Assembly (NCBI RefSeq): GCF_023147505.1
Contig: NZ_JAHXPB010000008.1
Span: 1-64,000, forward strand
Direction of reading: 5' to 3'
DNA: 64,000 bases
Source of the DNA: Brevundimonas sp. EYE_349
Lineage (GTDB): Bacteria > Pseudomonadota > Alphaproteobacteria > Caulobacterales > Caulobacteraceae
In this document: positions 1 through 9,812 of the stretch, piece by piece
Numbering within the stretch: position 1 is the first letter of the stretch
Layout: the number at the start of each line of letters is the position of its first letter
Translations under genes and position numbers: made by a program
Notes under the pieces: model-generated
Seen by the model: the letters and a program-made list of their open reading frames with translations, nothing else
What the model was told of the DNA's origin: nothing
Database searches by the model: none

Positions 1-126
1 CGTCCGCGATGGGTCAGGAGCGGCCGATCGTGCCCGGCAGCGGGCGAACGACGTATGTCAACCATACCAAGTGCAGATTCTGCGCCACTTAAGCTGGTTC
101 TGAGCCAGCGTTAGGTGGTCTCGACA
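1..126 (-). mobile_element. One terminus of a TniB-type (Tn5053/Tn402-like) transposon, rest outside window
   Basis: Read on the minus strand from base 126 inward, the sequence begins TGTCGAGACCACCTAACGC and continues to GGCTC. It matches 19 of 25 bases of the right terminal repeat of the transposon at 41879-46181. A second, inverted copy of the CCAC-TTAA motif lies just inside, at about 89-96, as expected for subterminal transposase sites. The terminus interrupts a TonB-dependent receptor gene. If the family's 5-bp duplication applies, acatc at 127-131 should recur beyond the left edge. Nothing can be said about the element's cargo. Confidence 0.75.
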
Positions 127-1742
127 ACATCTACGCCGCGCTCATTGTTCAGATTATCCATTCGACCATAGGTATAGCCGAGGTCCCACGAGACATTCTT
201 GACGAAACCGATGTCGCCGTGATCGCCCTTGAAGCCAATGACATAGCGCTGCAACTCGCGCTCGTTAGTTTGATCGCGATTGGGACCAAACATTGTGTGG
301 CGAGCCCATGGCGCAGCCGTGGCGGCCTGGGCTTGCCCGGGAGCGTTCAGCGTGGGCGCGCCGTAGTTTGTGACAGTATTCCCCGCAATCGCCGCCTTCA
401 GCGCAGCAGGTATGAATGCGTTGTCGGAAACACGTAGACCATGGCTTTGATTGCTGGGAGCGCCGCTAGACAGATATGTGACCGGCGCGGCGCCAGCTCC
501 ATAAATAGAGTCGCTCAGATAGAAGTCGAAGAACGTCGGCTGTCCAACCGCATAGGTGTCCTCACGCGTGTACTTGGCCTCGGCATAGGCCGAGATCTCG
601 TTGGTAACCTTGAAGTTTGAACCGACTTGGAAACGGTAGGCGTCTGTACGTGGCAGACGGTCGTCCTGACTGAACGTACCGATCGGCTCACCATCACCGC
701 CGATATTGAGTGGGCGGTTTGACCCGGTGTTGCCAATCCGTTGACCGAAGTTGGCCAAACGTGCGGTCGTCCCGTCAAACCACCAAGTCTTTGCCGGATC
801 GACACTATAGCACGCCGCTGCCGTTACGCCGGTGCAGTTGGCTTGAGGCACATTCGGGTTGCTCGTGGGGCTGGGCTGCTGTGCGTTCGCAAGCGTGGTC
901 GATCCCCACCGCGGGCGATCCAGGCGGTATAGACCGGAAAACAGCATGTTGTCGTAAACGCCGTCGATCGCCGGGCCGATGGAGGCAGTGATCGGATCCG
1001 CGTCCACGCCCACCAGCGCCGTGCCGCGCGCGATCCACTTGAGGTCCATGCTGTCGACCTGCGGGATACGCTCGTATTCGCCGAAGCCGTACACATTCAA
1101 TCGGTTGTCGAAGAAGTTCTGACCGATCAAGGCCGAGATGCGATACTGATCGTTACGGCCTTTTTCAGTGATCCGCGCATAGCTGGAGTCGATTTCCAGT
1201 CCTTCGAAATCTTTACGAAGCTGGAAGTTAACAACGCCGGCGACGGCGTCGGCGCCATATACCGAGGAGGCGCCGCCGGTGATGATCTCGATGTTCTGGA
1301 TCAGCAGGCGGGGAATGGTGTTGACTGAAACGCTCAGCGTGCCTTGCTGAGAGCCCACATGGCGACGACCGTCAACCAGGGTAAGGGTCCGCGAGTTTCC
1401 GAGGGCGCGCAAGTTGGCGATCGCCAAGCCGCCTGCATTAAGGCTGGTGCCCGTGTTATCAGAGGGAACCTGCGAGTTCGAAAGCGCGGGAATCTGCGCC
1501 AGATAGTCGATGACCGTATTCTGTCCTGCACTCAGGAGCTCTTCGCGCGCGACCTGAATCAGCGGCGTCGGCGCGGTCGTGGGGTCACGACGGATACGCG
1601 ACCCCGTGACGACGATTTCATCAACCTGCGTCGCGCTCGTCTGTTCGGCGTTCTGAGCCTGAGCCCATGCTGGAGCCGATATGGCCACGACCCCCGCCAG
1701 GATCGTCGACCCGAATAGATAATTACGCTTCAGCTTCATCAT
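111..1742 (-). pseudogene. TonB-dependent receptor, truncated by transposon insertion
   Basis: This is the N-terminal 543 residues of an outer-membrane TonB-dependent receptor, a ligand-gated importer. A signal peptide ends at about residue 28 (PAWAQAQ). A TonB-box-like segment VDEIVVTGSRI precedes the plug domain, which runs to about residue 180 and includes LVDGRR and GASSVYGADAVAGVVN. The first beta-barrel strands follow. Caulobacterales receptors of this type usually have 850-1000 residues, so roughly the last 400 residues of the barrel are missing. The final residues VETT and the stop codon lie inside the transposon terminal repeat, so the break is an insertion and not a frameshift. A truncated barrel should not fold, and I treat it as a pseudogene. 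The substrate is unknown. Confidence 0.88.
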
Positions 1743-1970
1743 GGATAGCCCCCACTAAATACAAAACTTGCCCCGCCGAGTCGCAACGTTCGACGGCTTA
1801 GAACCCATCCGTCTAGCGAATTATGGCTCTGAAGCAACCATTGTGTCTCAAATCGGGCCGACCCAAGTCATTTATGTTACGGCCAGGACACAGTTATTTA
1901 AGCTGCAGGCGAGCAGAGTTAGCGCTCTAAGTGAGGCGCTGGCCTGTGCCCAAACGGGAAATCTGAGTTT

Positions 1971-3305
1971 TTAAAGATTATCCCGCAACCAGCCAGCCAC
2001 ACGCCCGACGACGTTGCCACGGTGGATTTTCGGGGCGTCCGCCGCCGTGATCTGGCGCGCCATTAGCTTGCGAGCCGAGACCGCTTCGCGAGGACCGTAG
2101 GCGGCGCGGAGGAGGACGCCGGCGGTGGCGCAGAAGGCGGGGCCGGAGGCGGCGTCGGCCAAATGTGGCGCCCGTTGGGGTTTTCCGAGGCGGACGGGGC
2201 GGTCGAAGACGCGGACGGCCAGCTCGCGCACGCCGTTCAACTGGCTGGCGCCGCCGGTCAGGACCAGGCCCGCGCCGGGCTCCAGGCCGACGCCGGCGTT
2301 TTTCAGACGATCACGGAGCAGTTCGAGGGTTTCCTCGACGCGCGGGGCGATCACGGTCTTCAGCATGGCGCGGGGCACGATGACGGGGCCGGCGGAGGCT
2401 TCCTCGCCGCGCGGCGGGGCCTCCAGCATTTCGCGGTCCTCGTTGGCGCTGGCCATGGCCGAGCCGTGCAGGGTCTTCAGCCGCTCTGCGCCGGCCTTGG
2501 ACGTCGACAGGCCGCGCGCGATGTCGGAGGTGACATGGTCGCCGCCAACATTGAGGCTTTCGATATGCAGCAGGGAGCGGCCGCCCCAGACCGCGGCGCT
2601 GGTGGAACCGCCGCCCATGTCGATGCAGACGGCGCCCAGATCCATCTCGTCCTCTTCCAGCGCGGCCAGGGACGAGACGACGGGGGCGGCGGCGACGCCT
2701 TGCAGGTCCAGATGCGCCAATTCCAGGCAATGGCTCAGGGTCGTGAAGACGTTCTCGGCCATCGACACCACCAGGAGGTCCAGTCCCAACGAGCCCCCAC
2801 GCATCGAGCGCGGATCATGCACCCCGCGTGCGCCGTCGACCGACCAACCGATCGGCAGCACATGGATCGGGCGGCGGTTGGGCAGGCGAATCTGCGCCAG
2901 GGCCATGCCGATGGCGCGCGCCAGATCGGCGTCCCCGACCGGATTGGCGCCCAGGGATACGCGGGCCTGGACCCGGTGGCTGGCCATCTGGCCGATGGCG
3001 GTTGTCACGACCACGCCGGAGACCGGGCTCTGGGCCGCGCGTTCGGCGCGTTCGACGGCGTGGCCGATGGCCTGTGCGGCCTCGTCCATATTGATGATGG
3101 CCCCGCCCCTGACGCCCTTGGACTGGACGTGGCTGGCGCCCGCGACACGGATGGTGCGGTCGGCGTGACGCACGCCGTCGGGCTTCATGATGAAGCATGA
3201 GACCTTGGACTGACCGATATCCAAAGCGGCGATAACGGGCGCGCGTCCGGCGCGGGGGTCCATGCCCCGACCCTGGTCATTGGCTGCGCGCGGCTTTCCC
3301 GACAT
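1971..3305 (-). CDS. ftsA: Cell division protein FtsA
   Basis: FtsA is the actin-like ATPase that tethers FtsZ filaments to the inner membrane and recruits later divisome proteins. The sequence shows the first phosphate motif ALDIGQSK near residue 27, the inserted 1C domain, the second phosphate motif CIDMGGGSTS, an adenosine motif LTGGASQL and a C-terminal amphipathic helix (VVGRVAGWLRDNL) for membrane binding. The start at 3305 (MSGKPRAA) is chosen because AAGGA lies about 10 bases upstream and because earlier ATGs overlap ftsQ. It gives 444 residues. The gene is the last of the murC-to-ftsA block. ftsZ does not follow, and the next gene is the broken TonB-dependent receptor. Confidence 0.96.
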   Translation of the reverse strand: MSGKPRAANDQGRGMDPRAGRAPVIAALDIGQSKVSCFIMKPDGVRHADRTIRVAGASHVQSKGVRGGAIINMDEAAQAIGHAVERAERAAQSPVSGVVVTTAIGQMASHRVQARVSLGANPVGDADLARAIGMALAQIRLPNRRPIHVLPIGWSVDGARGVHDPRSMRGGSLGLDLLVVSMAENVFTTLSHCLELAHLDLQGVAAAPVVSSLAALEEDEMDLGAVCIDMGGGSTSAAVWGGRSLLHIESLNVGGDHVTSDIARGLSTSKAGAERLKTLHGSAMASANEDREMLEAPPRGEEASAGPVIVPRAMLKTVIAPRVEETLELLRDRLKNAGVGLEPGAGLVLTGGASQLNGVRELAVRVFDRPVRLGKPQRAPHLADAASGPAFCATAGVLLRAAYGPREAVSARKLMARQITAADAPKIHRGNVVGRVAGWLRDNL

Positions 3306-3318
3306 CTGGTCCCGGTCC

Positions 3319-4206
3319 TTAAGCATCGCCGGTCGGTCGCACCGCGACCTCGTCCGGGGTTCTGAGGTCGACCCGGGCGAAACCCAGGTCGAGCAGGCGT
3401 TCGCGCTGATCCAGCGCATCGAGGCGGATCAGCGCCGCCTCCTGTTCCGTAGCGGGCAGCTGGATCAGGCTGCCGTCCTTGAGCCGAAGGTCCCAGCGGC
3501 GCTCGTCCACGCGGACGAGGGCGTCGATCTTGTTCATCAGGCGCGGGCGCTGGGCCAGAAGCGGCAAAATTTCCCCCGCCGCGACATCGGCCCCCTTGCC
3601 CACCACCAGCGGAAGGGTGGGATAGCGTCGGGCGTCGGCGCCCGTGATCACCTGGCCTCGCGCGTCGATGACCTTGATCTGTCCCGCTTCCTGCCAGACG
3701 GCCAGGCGGTCATGCTCCTTGACCTCGACGATCAGGGTGTCGGGCAGCAGGCGCACGATGCGCGCCGACTTGACCCATCCCACGCCCTGAACGCGGTCGC
3801 GGATGGCTTCGAGCTTCAGACTGGTGATCGGCTGGCCGGAATACAGACCCAGCGCCTGCCGGATGGCCGGCTCAGCTTCGGCCGAGGCGCCGGTGACATG
3901 CACGCGCTTCAGCGTCAGCCCCATGCCGGAGGTCAGACTGTCGACGCCATGCGAGACAGAGGCGCCGATCCGTTCGGCGCGCGCCCCGGTCGCCAGCACC
4001 CCGACCAGCAACAGGGCGCCAGCCCCCAGGGCGATGACCGCGGTGCGGGGAGAGATATCGACACGGCCGATGGCGGCCATCTTGCCCGGAATGGCCGAGG
4101 CGTTCTGGGCGCCGCCGCGCGAGCGCCCGCCGTTCCTGGGCGCCGCGCCGCGTCCTGGCGCTTGGCCCGAACCCTGTCGCCGACCGCCGCGAACTACCGC
4201 GGGCAT
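3319..4206 (-). CDS. ftsQ: Cell division protein FtsQ
   Basis: FtsQ is a bitopic inner-membrane protein that links early and late divisome components through FtsB and FtsL. The order is a basic, Gly-rich cytoplasmic tail (residues 1-50), one membrane span (about 55-75, [17 protein letters not shown]), a POTRA domain starting at [10 protein letters not shown], and the FtsQ beta domain with [10 protein letters not shown] and [11 protein letters not shown]. The start at 4206 (MPAVVRGG) has GGAGG six bases upstream, giving 295 residues and a 13-base overlap with ddl. An ATG at 4227 is possible but less well placed. It is probably co-transcribed with ddl and ftsA. Confidence 0.95.
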   Translation of the reverse strand: MPAVVRGGRRQGSGQAPGRGAAPRNGGRSRGGAQNASAIPGKMAAIGRVDISPRTAVIALGAGALLLVGVLATGARAERIGASVSHGVDSLTSGMGLTLKRVHVTGASAEAEPAIRQALGLYSGQPITSLKLEAIRDRVQGVGWVKSARIVRLLPDTLIVEVKEHDRLAVWQEAGQIKVIDARGQVITGADARRYPTLPLVVGKGADVAAGEILPLLAQRPRLMNKIDALVRVDERRWDLRLKDGSLIQLPATEQEAALIRLDALDQRERLLDLGFARVDLRTPDEVAVRPTGDA

Positions 4207-5135
4207 GAGGCGTCCTCCACCATCCACCGAACCAGATCGTCATAGGTCATTCCGGCATAGGCGGCCTGCTCGGGCGCGAGCGAGGTCGGGGTCATGCCGG
4301 GCTGAGTGTTGACCTCCAACAGGACCAGATCGTCCTTAACATCGTCATAACGGAAGTCGGACCGCGAAACGCCTCGGCAACCCATCGCCGTATGGGCCAG
4401 TTCGGCCTGACGCAGCGCCGCCTCGAACACATGGGCCGGCAAGACGGCCGGCAGGACGTGGACCGACCCTCCCGGCGCGTATTTGGCCTCGTAGTCATAG
4501 AAGCCCTTGGTCGGGGTTATGTCGGTCACGGTCAGGGCGCGCGGTCCGGCCGCCTCGCCGATCACGGTGACGCACAATTCCTTGCCCGGAATATAGGGTT
4601 CGACCACCACCTGCTCGCCATAGGCCCAGTCCGGCTCGCCCACCTCGGCGACCGGGCGGTTCGCCCCCTCGCGGACCAGAAACACGCCGACCGAAGACCC
4701 CTCGGCGTTCGGCTTGACCACATAGGGCGGCTCGATGACGTGGCGACTGGCGACCTCGTGGCGATCATACAGGCCGCCGCCTGGAACCTTGACGCCGGCC
4801 ATCCGCAGCACGGCCTTGGACTTGTCCTTGTCCATCGCCAGGGCCGAGGCGAGCACGCCGGAATGGGTGTAGGGAATCTTCAGCGTCTCCAGCACGCCCT
4901 GGACGCAGCCGTCCTCGCCCCAGGCGCCGTGCAGGCAATTCAGCACCACGTCGGGTTTGATCAGGCCGGACAGCACATTGGCCAGGTCGCGCCCGGCGTC
5001 CACGCGGCTGACCCGCACGCCCTGCCGCTCCAGCGCCTGGGCGCACTGTTCCCCCGAAGACAGCGACACCTCGCGCTCGGCGGACAGACCGCCCATCAGG
5101 ACGGCGACGTGAAGAGATTGGAAGGGGCGGGTCAT
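4194..5135 (-). CDS. ddl: D-alanine--D-alanine ligase
   Basis: An ATP-grasp enzyme that joins two D-alanines to make the terminal dipeptide of the peptidoglycan pentapeptide, in the cytoplasm. The 313-residue length is typical of DdlB. Visible motifs are [13 protein letters not shown] at the N-terminus, the substrate loop [12 protein letters not shown], the ATP-grasp segment [16 protein letters not shown] and the metal-binding [11 protein letters not shown] near the C-terminus. It overlaps ftsQ by 13 bases, as in other dcw clusters. A CtrA-like box lies 37-52 bases upstream, so this gene may open the ddl-ftsQ-ftsA transcript. Confidence 0.97.
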   Translation of the reverse strand: MTRPFQSLHVAVLMGGLSAEREVSLSSGEQCAQALERQGVRVSRVDAGRDLANVLSGLIKPDVVLNCLHGAWGEDGCVQGVLETLKIPYTHSGVLASALAMDKDKSKAVLRMAGVKVPGGGLYDRHEVASRHVIEPPYVVKPNAEGSSVGVFLVREGANRPVAEVGEPDWAYGEQVVVEPYIPGKELCVTVIGEAAGPRALTVTDITPTKGFYDYEAKYAPGGSVHVLPAVLPAHVFEAALRQAELAHTAMGCRGVSRSDFRYDDVKDDLVLLEVNTQPGMTPTSLAPEQAAYAGMTYDDLVRWMVEDASCPR

Positions 5136-5171
5136 GGGCGGCTCCAGAACAGTCTGGATGCCGCGCAGGTC

Positions 5172-5187
5172 GTTAACAGCCCGTCAA
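5172..5187 (-). promoter_or_regulatory. Putative CtrA box upstream of ddl-ftsQ-ftsA
   Basis: The minus strand reads TTGA, then seven bases CGGGCTG, then TTAAC. This is one mismatch from the CtrA consensus TTAA-N7-TTAAC. It ends 37 bases before the ddl start. In Caulobacter crescentus the ftsQA promoter is controlled by CtrA (established knowledge). Control of this copy is inferred from the motif alone. Confidence 0.5.
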
Positions 5188-5203
5188 CCAAACCCTCATG
5201 AGG

Positions 5204-6484
5204 TCATTGAAGTGTGGACGTCGGGACGGTTTCCGGGGCCGGTTCAACCTCCTTGACCGCGACGGCTTGCGTGGAAGGCGATGGCGTCACCTCGATCGAC
5301 TCCGCAGCCGGAGCGGCAGGGCGCAGGTCCAGCGCATAGAGATAGGCGCCTTCGCACGGCTGCCGGTCGCCATAGGTCCAATCGGCGGCGCGGTGCCGCA
5401 GGCCGGCGACGGCGGCGGGCGACGTGGGCGCGAACAGGTCGTCGAGAAGGGTCATGTCGGGGCGCATCTGCTCGCCCGACAGGTCAAACGCCCCAGCATA
5501 GACCGCCTCCCCTTCCCGCGCCTCGAACCCTGACGCGCCCAGGCAGAAGTGGGTGATGTGCTGGCCGACATTGATAGCGCTCAGCCGCCAGCGGCCGGGC
5601 GGAACGGCGAAGGTCTGGGTCACGGCGCGGGTGCGATCGCCCCGGGCCGCGCCGCGCGTCGGCAGGGTGACGGCGAACAGCGCTGGGCGGCCGTCGTTCT
5701 CCCACGGCTGGATATCCGGCGCCGGTCCCTGGCGGCTGAAGATCAGGGTCCGTCCGCCCTGTTCGGCCATGCCGGTCAGACGCACCGTCACCAGGGCGTC
5801 GCCCGGTTTGATCGCAACCTCTTCCGGTTTCAGGGCGCGGGGCGGACGGGCGGTGCGCGGAGCCTGGGGGCCTCGGCGCGACGGCGCGGGCGCGGCGTCG
5901 GACGGCGGCAGGGCCTGCAGGCTCAAGGACACCTTGTCCAGATCGCCCGCCCGACCGATCACCACCGTATCGCCACGCACGGCGTCATTGTCATAAACGC
6001 GAACGATCTGGCCTGCCGGCGTAGCGGCGCCCACGCGATCGGTCAGGGCGTCGTGAAGGGCCGGCTGCTCCATCGCATCCAGCGTCTTGCCCTCGGCCTC
6101 GTCCAGCCGCACCACGCGCCAGCCGTTCACGACCATGCAGTTTTCCATATTGGCCGCGACGCCCCGGCGCTCCTGCATGCCGTTCACCGCGCCCTGGATG
6201 ACGCCGACCACCAATGCGCCCAGCAATCCGCCGGCCGCCGCCGCACCGGCGGCGCCGTTGTCGTCCGGCTGGCGCATCCTTCCCGCCTCGACCATGCAGG
6301 CGCGCAGGGCCTCGTCGTGCTGCGCCAGATCGGCGCCCGAGCGGTTGAAATAGGTGTAGCCGGCGCTGGACCGCGTCAGGTCGATGCGCTCAGCCCCCAT
6401 CGCGGCCGCGCGTGTGACGATCTGGGCCTGGACCGGCTCTGCGGCCATAACCAACAGGCCGGCTGCGATTGCGATACGCTTCAT
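5204..6484 (-). CDS. Hypothetical secreted protein with glycine-rich zipper
   Basis: Function not recognised. The 426-residue product has a clear signal peptide (residues 1-20, cleavage near VQAQ), a Gly/Ala-rich hydrophobic stretch at about 77-103 that resembles glycine-zipper segments of envelope proteins, a Pro/Ala/Arg-rich linker at about 197-220, and a C-terminal half that reads like a beta-rich domain (GRTLIFSRQG, PPGRWRLSAINVG). It lies between murB and ddl on the same strand, 60 and 68 bases away, and so may be co-transcribed with the cell wall genes. The location suggests an envelope role, but nothing in the sequence proves one. Confidence 0.8.
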   Translation of the reverse strand: MKRIAIAAGLLVMAAEPVQAQIVTRAAAMGAERIDLTRSSAGYTYFNRSGADLAQHDEALRACMVEAGRMRQPDDNGAAGAAAAGGLLGALVVGVIQGAVNGMQERRGVAANMENCMVVNGWRVVRLDEAEGKTLDAMEQPALHDALTDRVGAATPAGQIVRVYDNDAVRGDTVVIGRAGDLDKVSLSLQALPPSDAAPAPSRRGPQAPRTARPPRALKPEEVAIKPGDALVTVRLTGMAEQGGRTLIFSRQGPAPDIQPWENDGRPALFAVTLPTRGAARGDRTRAVTQTFAVPPGRWRLSAINVGQHITHFCLGASGFEAREGEAVYAGAFDLSGEQMRPDMTLLDDLFAPTSPAAVAGLRHRAADWTYGDRQPCEGAYLYALDLRPAAPAAESIEVTPSPSTQAVAVKEVEPAPETVPTSTLQ

Positions 6485-6544
6485 CTGGATTCTCCCCCGA
6501 GAATCCGCCTCTAGGACGCGGCGTTTTTTCGCGCAACCTCAGAT

Positions 6545-7459
6545 TTACGACAGAGCGCGCCCAATCCGTTTGATCTCCCAGTCCAGTTGGACGCCGGTCT
6601 TTTTCAGCACGTCGGCGCGGACGGCCTCGCCCAGACTCTCGATGTCGGCCGCGGTGGCCTCGCCCGGGTTGATCATGAAGTTGGAGTGCAACTCGCTGAA
6701 CTTGGCGCCGCCGCCTGTCACGGCGTGCAGCCTGCCGCGCCAGCCCGCCTCGTCCACCAGCTTCCACGACGAATGGCCTGGCGGGTTCTTGAAGGTGGAG
6801 CCGCCGGTCTTTTCGCGGATCGGCTGGGTCGTTTCGCGACGGCTGGTGATTTCGGCGATCCGGGCCGCCACGGCGTCGGGGGCATCGGCGGTGCCGCGAT
6901 AGGTCGCCTCCACCCAGATGATGTCGATCGGCGCCTGGGAATGGCGATAGGTGTAGCCGAAGTCGGCCAGGGCGTAGTCGACCCGCTGCCCCTGGCGGTT
7001 CAGGCCCCAGGCCGAGACCAGCACGTCCTTGGTCTCCGCGCCGTAGCAACCCGCGTTCATCGTCAGGGCGCCGCCGACCGCGCCGGGAATGCCGGCATAG
7101 AACTCCAGCCCGGCGATCCCCGCCTTGGCCGCCGCACGCGCCACCATGGCGTCCAGCGCCCCGGCGCCGGCCGTGATCGTCAGGCCGTCGGTCGTCACCT
7201 GGCCCCAGGCGCGGCCGGCTAGACGGATCACCACCCCCTTAACCCCGCCGTCGCGCACGATGACGTTGGAGCCGACGCCCAGCACCGTCACCGGAACGGC
7301 GGGATTCAGCGCCTTCAGAAAGTCCGACAGATCGTCGGCGTCCGCCGGGATGAACAAGGCCTCGGCCGCGCCGCCGACGCGGAACCAGGTGTAGGGCGCC
7401 AGCGGTTCGTTCGGCAGCAGCTTGCCGCGAACCGGCGGAAGATCGTGTTGCAAGGTCAT
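6545..7459 (-). CDS. murB: UDP-N-acetylmuramate dehydrogenase
   Basis: MurB is a cytoplasmic flavoenzyme that reduces UDP-GlcNAc-enolpyruvate to UDP-MurNAc with NADPH. The FAD-binding part shows [31 protein letters not shown] and [18 protein letters not shown]. The C-terminal substrate domain shows GSTFKNPPG (catalytic Ser region) and [12 protein letters not shown]. The 304-residue length fits the family. It belongs to the distal dcw block but is separated from murC by a gene on the opposite strand. It therefore needs its own promoter in 7460-7552, or read-through from murC. Confidence 0.97.
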   Translation of the reverse strand: MTLQHDLPPVRGKLLPNEPLAPYTWFRVGGAAEALFIPADADDLSDFLKALNPAVPVTVLGVGSNVIVRDGGVKGVVIRLAGRAWGQVTTDGLTITAGAGALDAMVARAAAKAGIAGLEFYAGIPGAVGGALTMNAGCYGAETKDVLVSAWGLNRQGQRVDYALADFGYTYRHSQAPIDIIWVEATYRGTADAPDAVAARIAEITSRRETTQPIREKTGGSTFKNPPGHSSWKLVDEAGWRGRLHAVTGGGAKFSELHSNFMINPGEATAADIESLGEAVRADVLKKTGVQLDWEIKRIGRALS

Positions 7460-7552
7460 TCCGACCCGATAACGCCAGCGGGGACGATGCGGAAGACACC
7501 TGTCTTCAAATCCAACTGGTCACGTCGCTGGCGCGTCGCCTAGGGTGGCGTC

Positions 7553-8230
7553 ATGAAGATCAGGAACGCCTTCGCCATCATCGCGCTCGGCATGGGCGTG
7601 ACGGCGGTCATCCTGTTTGGCTGGATCGGTGTCGTCTTCGCGATCAACACCTATACGCCAGTCGCGATGACGGCTGAGGCGGCGCTGAACCTCATTTTGG
7701 TCGTCCTGCTGGCGACGGTCGGGCTGCCGATCCTGCACGCGGCCGTCTATCGCTGGTTCTGGCATATCCGCCGCCGACGCGAGACGGGCGCCTATTCGAG
7801 GGGCGAGCCGATCCCCGCCTTCGGATCGGAGCCGACCGCCCCTCCCCCGGCCGCCGCCAAGACGACGAAGCAGCGCCTTCTTTATGTTGCGCTCTATGCC
7901 GTCGGCGTTCTGTCGCTGATCGCCGCCTATGCGCCGATCGGGCGTCAGGAAGGGCTGACGGCCTTTCTGGACAGGTTCAGCGCAGGCCGCGCCTCTTTCA
8001 CGAGCCTGGCGACCTTGATCGTGATATTCCTGCCGATGGCCATCAGCTTCGCCCTCCTCGCCCCCTTGGTGGAGCGTGACAGTCGGCGACTGAACGCCGG
8101 CCTTGCCGATGAGACCGAAGCGCTGAGGCTTCAGGCGAAACAGGAGTGGCTGTTCAGCTTCGCGACCGCCTACGTCATGACGGGCTTCCTGGCCTTCTTC
8201 GCCGGAAACCTGATCCTGAGCTTCCTTTAG
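7553..8230 (+). CDS. Hypothetical four-helix membrane protein
   Basis: Function not recognised. The 225-residue protein has four probable membrane helices, at about residues 6-30, 42-62, 110-128 and 150-172, and a fifth near the C-terminus (200-222). A Pro/Ala-rich cytoplasmic loop with RRRR lies at about 75-105. AGGGTGG lies 6-12 bases before the ATG. It is transcribed against murC and murB and sits exactly between them. Its stop codon overlaps the murC stop by four bases. It looks like a later insertion into the mur gene order. Confidence 0.75.
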   Translation: MKIRNAFAIIALGMGVTAVILFGWIGVVFAINTYTPVAMTAEAALNLILVVLLATVGLPILHAAVYRWFWHIRRRRETGAYSRGEPIPAFGSEPTAPPPAAAKTTKQRLLYVALYAVGVLSLIAAYAPIGRQEGLTAFLDRFSAGRASFTSLATLIVIFLPMAISFALLAPLVERDSRRLNAGLADETEALRLQAKQEWLFSFATAYVMTGFLAFFAGNLILSFL

Positions 8231-9642
8231 CCGCCCAGGGCCTCCAACTGCGCCGGCAGGGCGTAGGCCCAACTGGTGATGTCGCCCGCGCCCAGCAGGA
8301 CGACCACATCGCCGGCCACCGCCTCGTCCTTGATCAGGCGGGGCAGGACGGCGGCGTTCTCCAGCGCCTGGACCTGACGGTGGCCATAGCGCCGCACGCC
8401 GTCTGTCAAGGCGTGCTTGTCCACCCCGTCGATCGGCTGTTCGCCGGCCGGATAGACGTCGGCGACGATCACGCTGTCGGCGTCCGAGAAGCTGGTCGAA
8501 AACTCGTCCATCAGGTCGCGCAGGCGGGTGTAGCGGTGCGGCTGAACCACGGCGATCACGCGCCCCTCGGCCACCTGACGCGCGGCCTTCAGCACGGCGG
8601 CGATCTCGACCGGGTGGTGGCCATAGTCGTCCACGATGCGCACCCCATTCACGACGCCGGTGGTGGTGAAACGGCGCTTGACGCCGCCGAATCCGGCCAA
8701 GCCCGTGCGGATCGCGTCGTCCGAGACGTCCAGCTCACGCGCCACGGCGATGGCGGCCAGGGCGTTGGAGACATTGTGCCAGCCCGCCATGGGCAGATGC
8801 AGCCCTTCGATCCGGTGCGTTTCGCCATTCTGGATCACGACGTCAAACCGGGCGCCATCCGGTCCCATCTGGCAGTTGTCGGCCCGCACCATGGCCTGGG
8901 GGTTGGTCCCATAGGTCACGATCCGACGGTTATCGATCGACGCGACCAGCTTCTGGACCTCTGGATGGTCCAGGCAGACGGCGGCGAAACCGTAGAAGGG
9001 AATGTTCTCCACGAAGTCCACGAACGCCTTACGCACCGCGTCGAAGTCGCCGTAGTGATCCAGATGTTCGGGGTCGATGTTGGTTACGATGGCCACCGTC
9101 GACTTCAGGCGCAGGAAGCTGCCGTCAGACTCGTCCGCCTCGACCACGATCCAGTCGCCGTCGCCCACCTTGGCGTTCGTGCCATAGGCGTTGATGATGC
9201 CGCCGTTGACCACCGTGGGGTCCAGGCCCGCCGCGTCCAGCAGGGTCGCCACCATCGAGGTCGTCGTGGTTTTGCCGTGCGTGCCGCCGACCGCGATGGA
9301 GAACTGCAGCCGCATCAGCTCGGCCAGCATCTCGGCGCGGCGGACCAAGGGGATGCGACGCTCCCGGGCCGCCTTCATCTCGGGATTCTCGGCCTTGACC
9401 GCCGTGGAATAGACCACTGCCGACACGCCCTCGCCCACATGGGCGGCGTCGTGACCGATGAAAATCCTGGCGCCCAGATGTTCCAGCCGTTCGGTGTTGG
9501 CGCTGGCCTTGGCGTCCGAGCCCTGAACCGAATAGCCGATCTTCAGCATGATCTCGGCGATGCCGCTCATGCCGATGCCGCCTATGCCGACGAAGTGGAC
9601 GGGACCGAGGTCGAACGGAACGGGGCGAAGGCGTGCGATCAT
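8227..9642 (-). CDS. murC: UDP-N-acetylmuramate--L-alanine ligase
   Basis: MurC adds L-alanine to UDP-MurNAc with ATP, the first step of peptide stem synthesis. The sequence shows the N-terminal nucleotide fold [17 protein letters not shown], the ATP loop [12 protein letters not shown], the central motif [11 protein letters not shown] and the C-terminal domain with [10 protein letters not shown]. The start at 9642 ([10 protein letters not shown]) gives 471 residues, the usual length. An upstream extension in the same frame reads as non-coding. It heads the distal dcw block, 15 kb from murG, its usual neighbour, and is divergent from katE. Confidence 0.97.
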   Translation of the reverse strand: MIARLRPVPFDLGPVHFVGIGGIGMSGIAEIMLKIGYSVQGSDAKASANTERLEHLGARIFIGHDAAHVGEGVSAVVYSTAVKAENPEMKAARERRIPLVRRAEMLAELMRLQFSIAVGGTHGKTTTTSMVATLLDAAGLDPTVVNGGIINAYGTNAKVGDGDWIVVEADESDGSFLRLKSTVAIVTNIDPEHLDHYGDFDAVRKAFVDFVENIPFYGFAAVCLDHPEVQKLVASIDNRRIVTYGTNPQAMVRADNCQMGPDGARFDVVIQNGETHRIEGLHLPMAGWHNVSNALAAIAVARELDVSDDAIRTGLAGFGGVKRRFTTTGVVNGVRIVDDYGHHPVEIAAVLKAARQVAEGRVIAVVQPHRYTRLRDLMDEFSTSFSDADSVIVADVYPAGEQPIDGVDKHALTDGVRRYGHRQVQALENAAVLPRLIKDEAVAGDVVVLLGAGDITSWAYALPAQLEALGG

Positions 9643-9812
9643 CGTCGCGTCATAAACGCCGCCTTGCGTCCTGCGAAGGGTGCGCCGCGTGCGGAGATAA
9701 CTTTTCTGCGGTCGGCCTGTGCGCTCTCGCACAGAACCATCCCAAACCCATAGCGTTAGCAGGGTGATGCGCGCCACGCCCCGTGGTCGCCGGCTTCCCA
9801 AAAGGTTTTCAG

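Noticed and set aside
1768..1974. 68-codon plus-strand frame between the TonB-dependent receptor and ftsA
   Set aside because: No ribosome binding site, no domain-like sequence, and it covers the receptor's promoter region.
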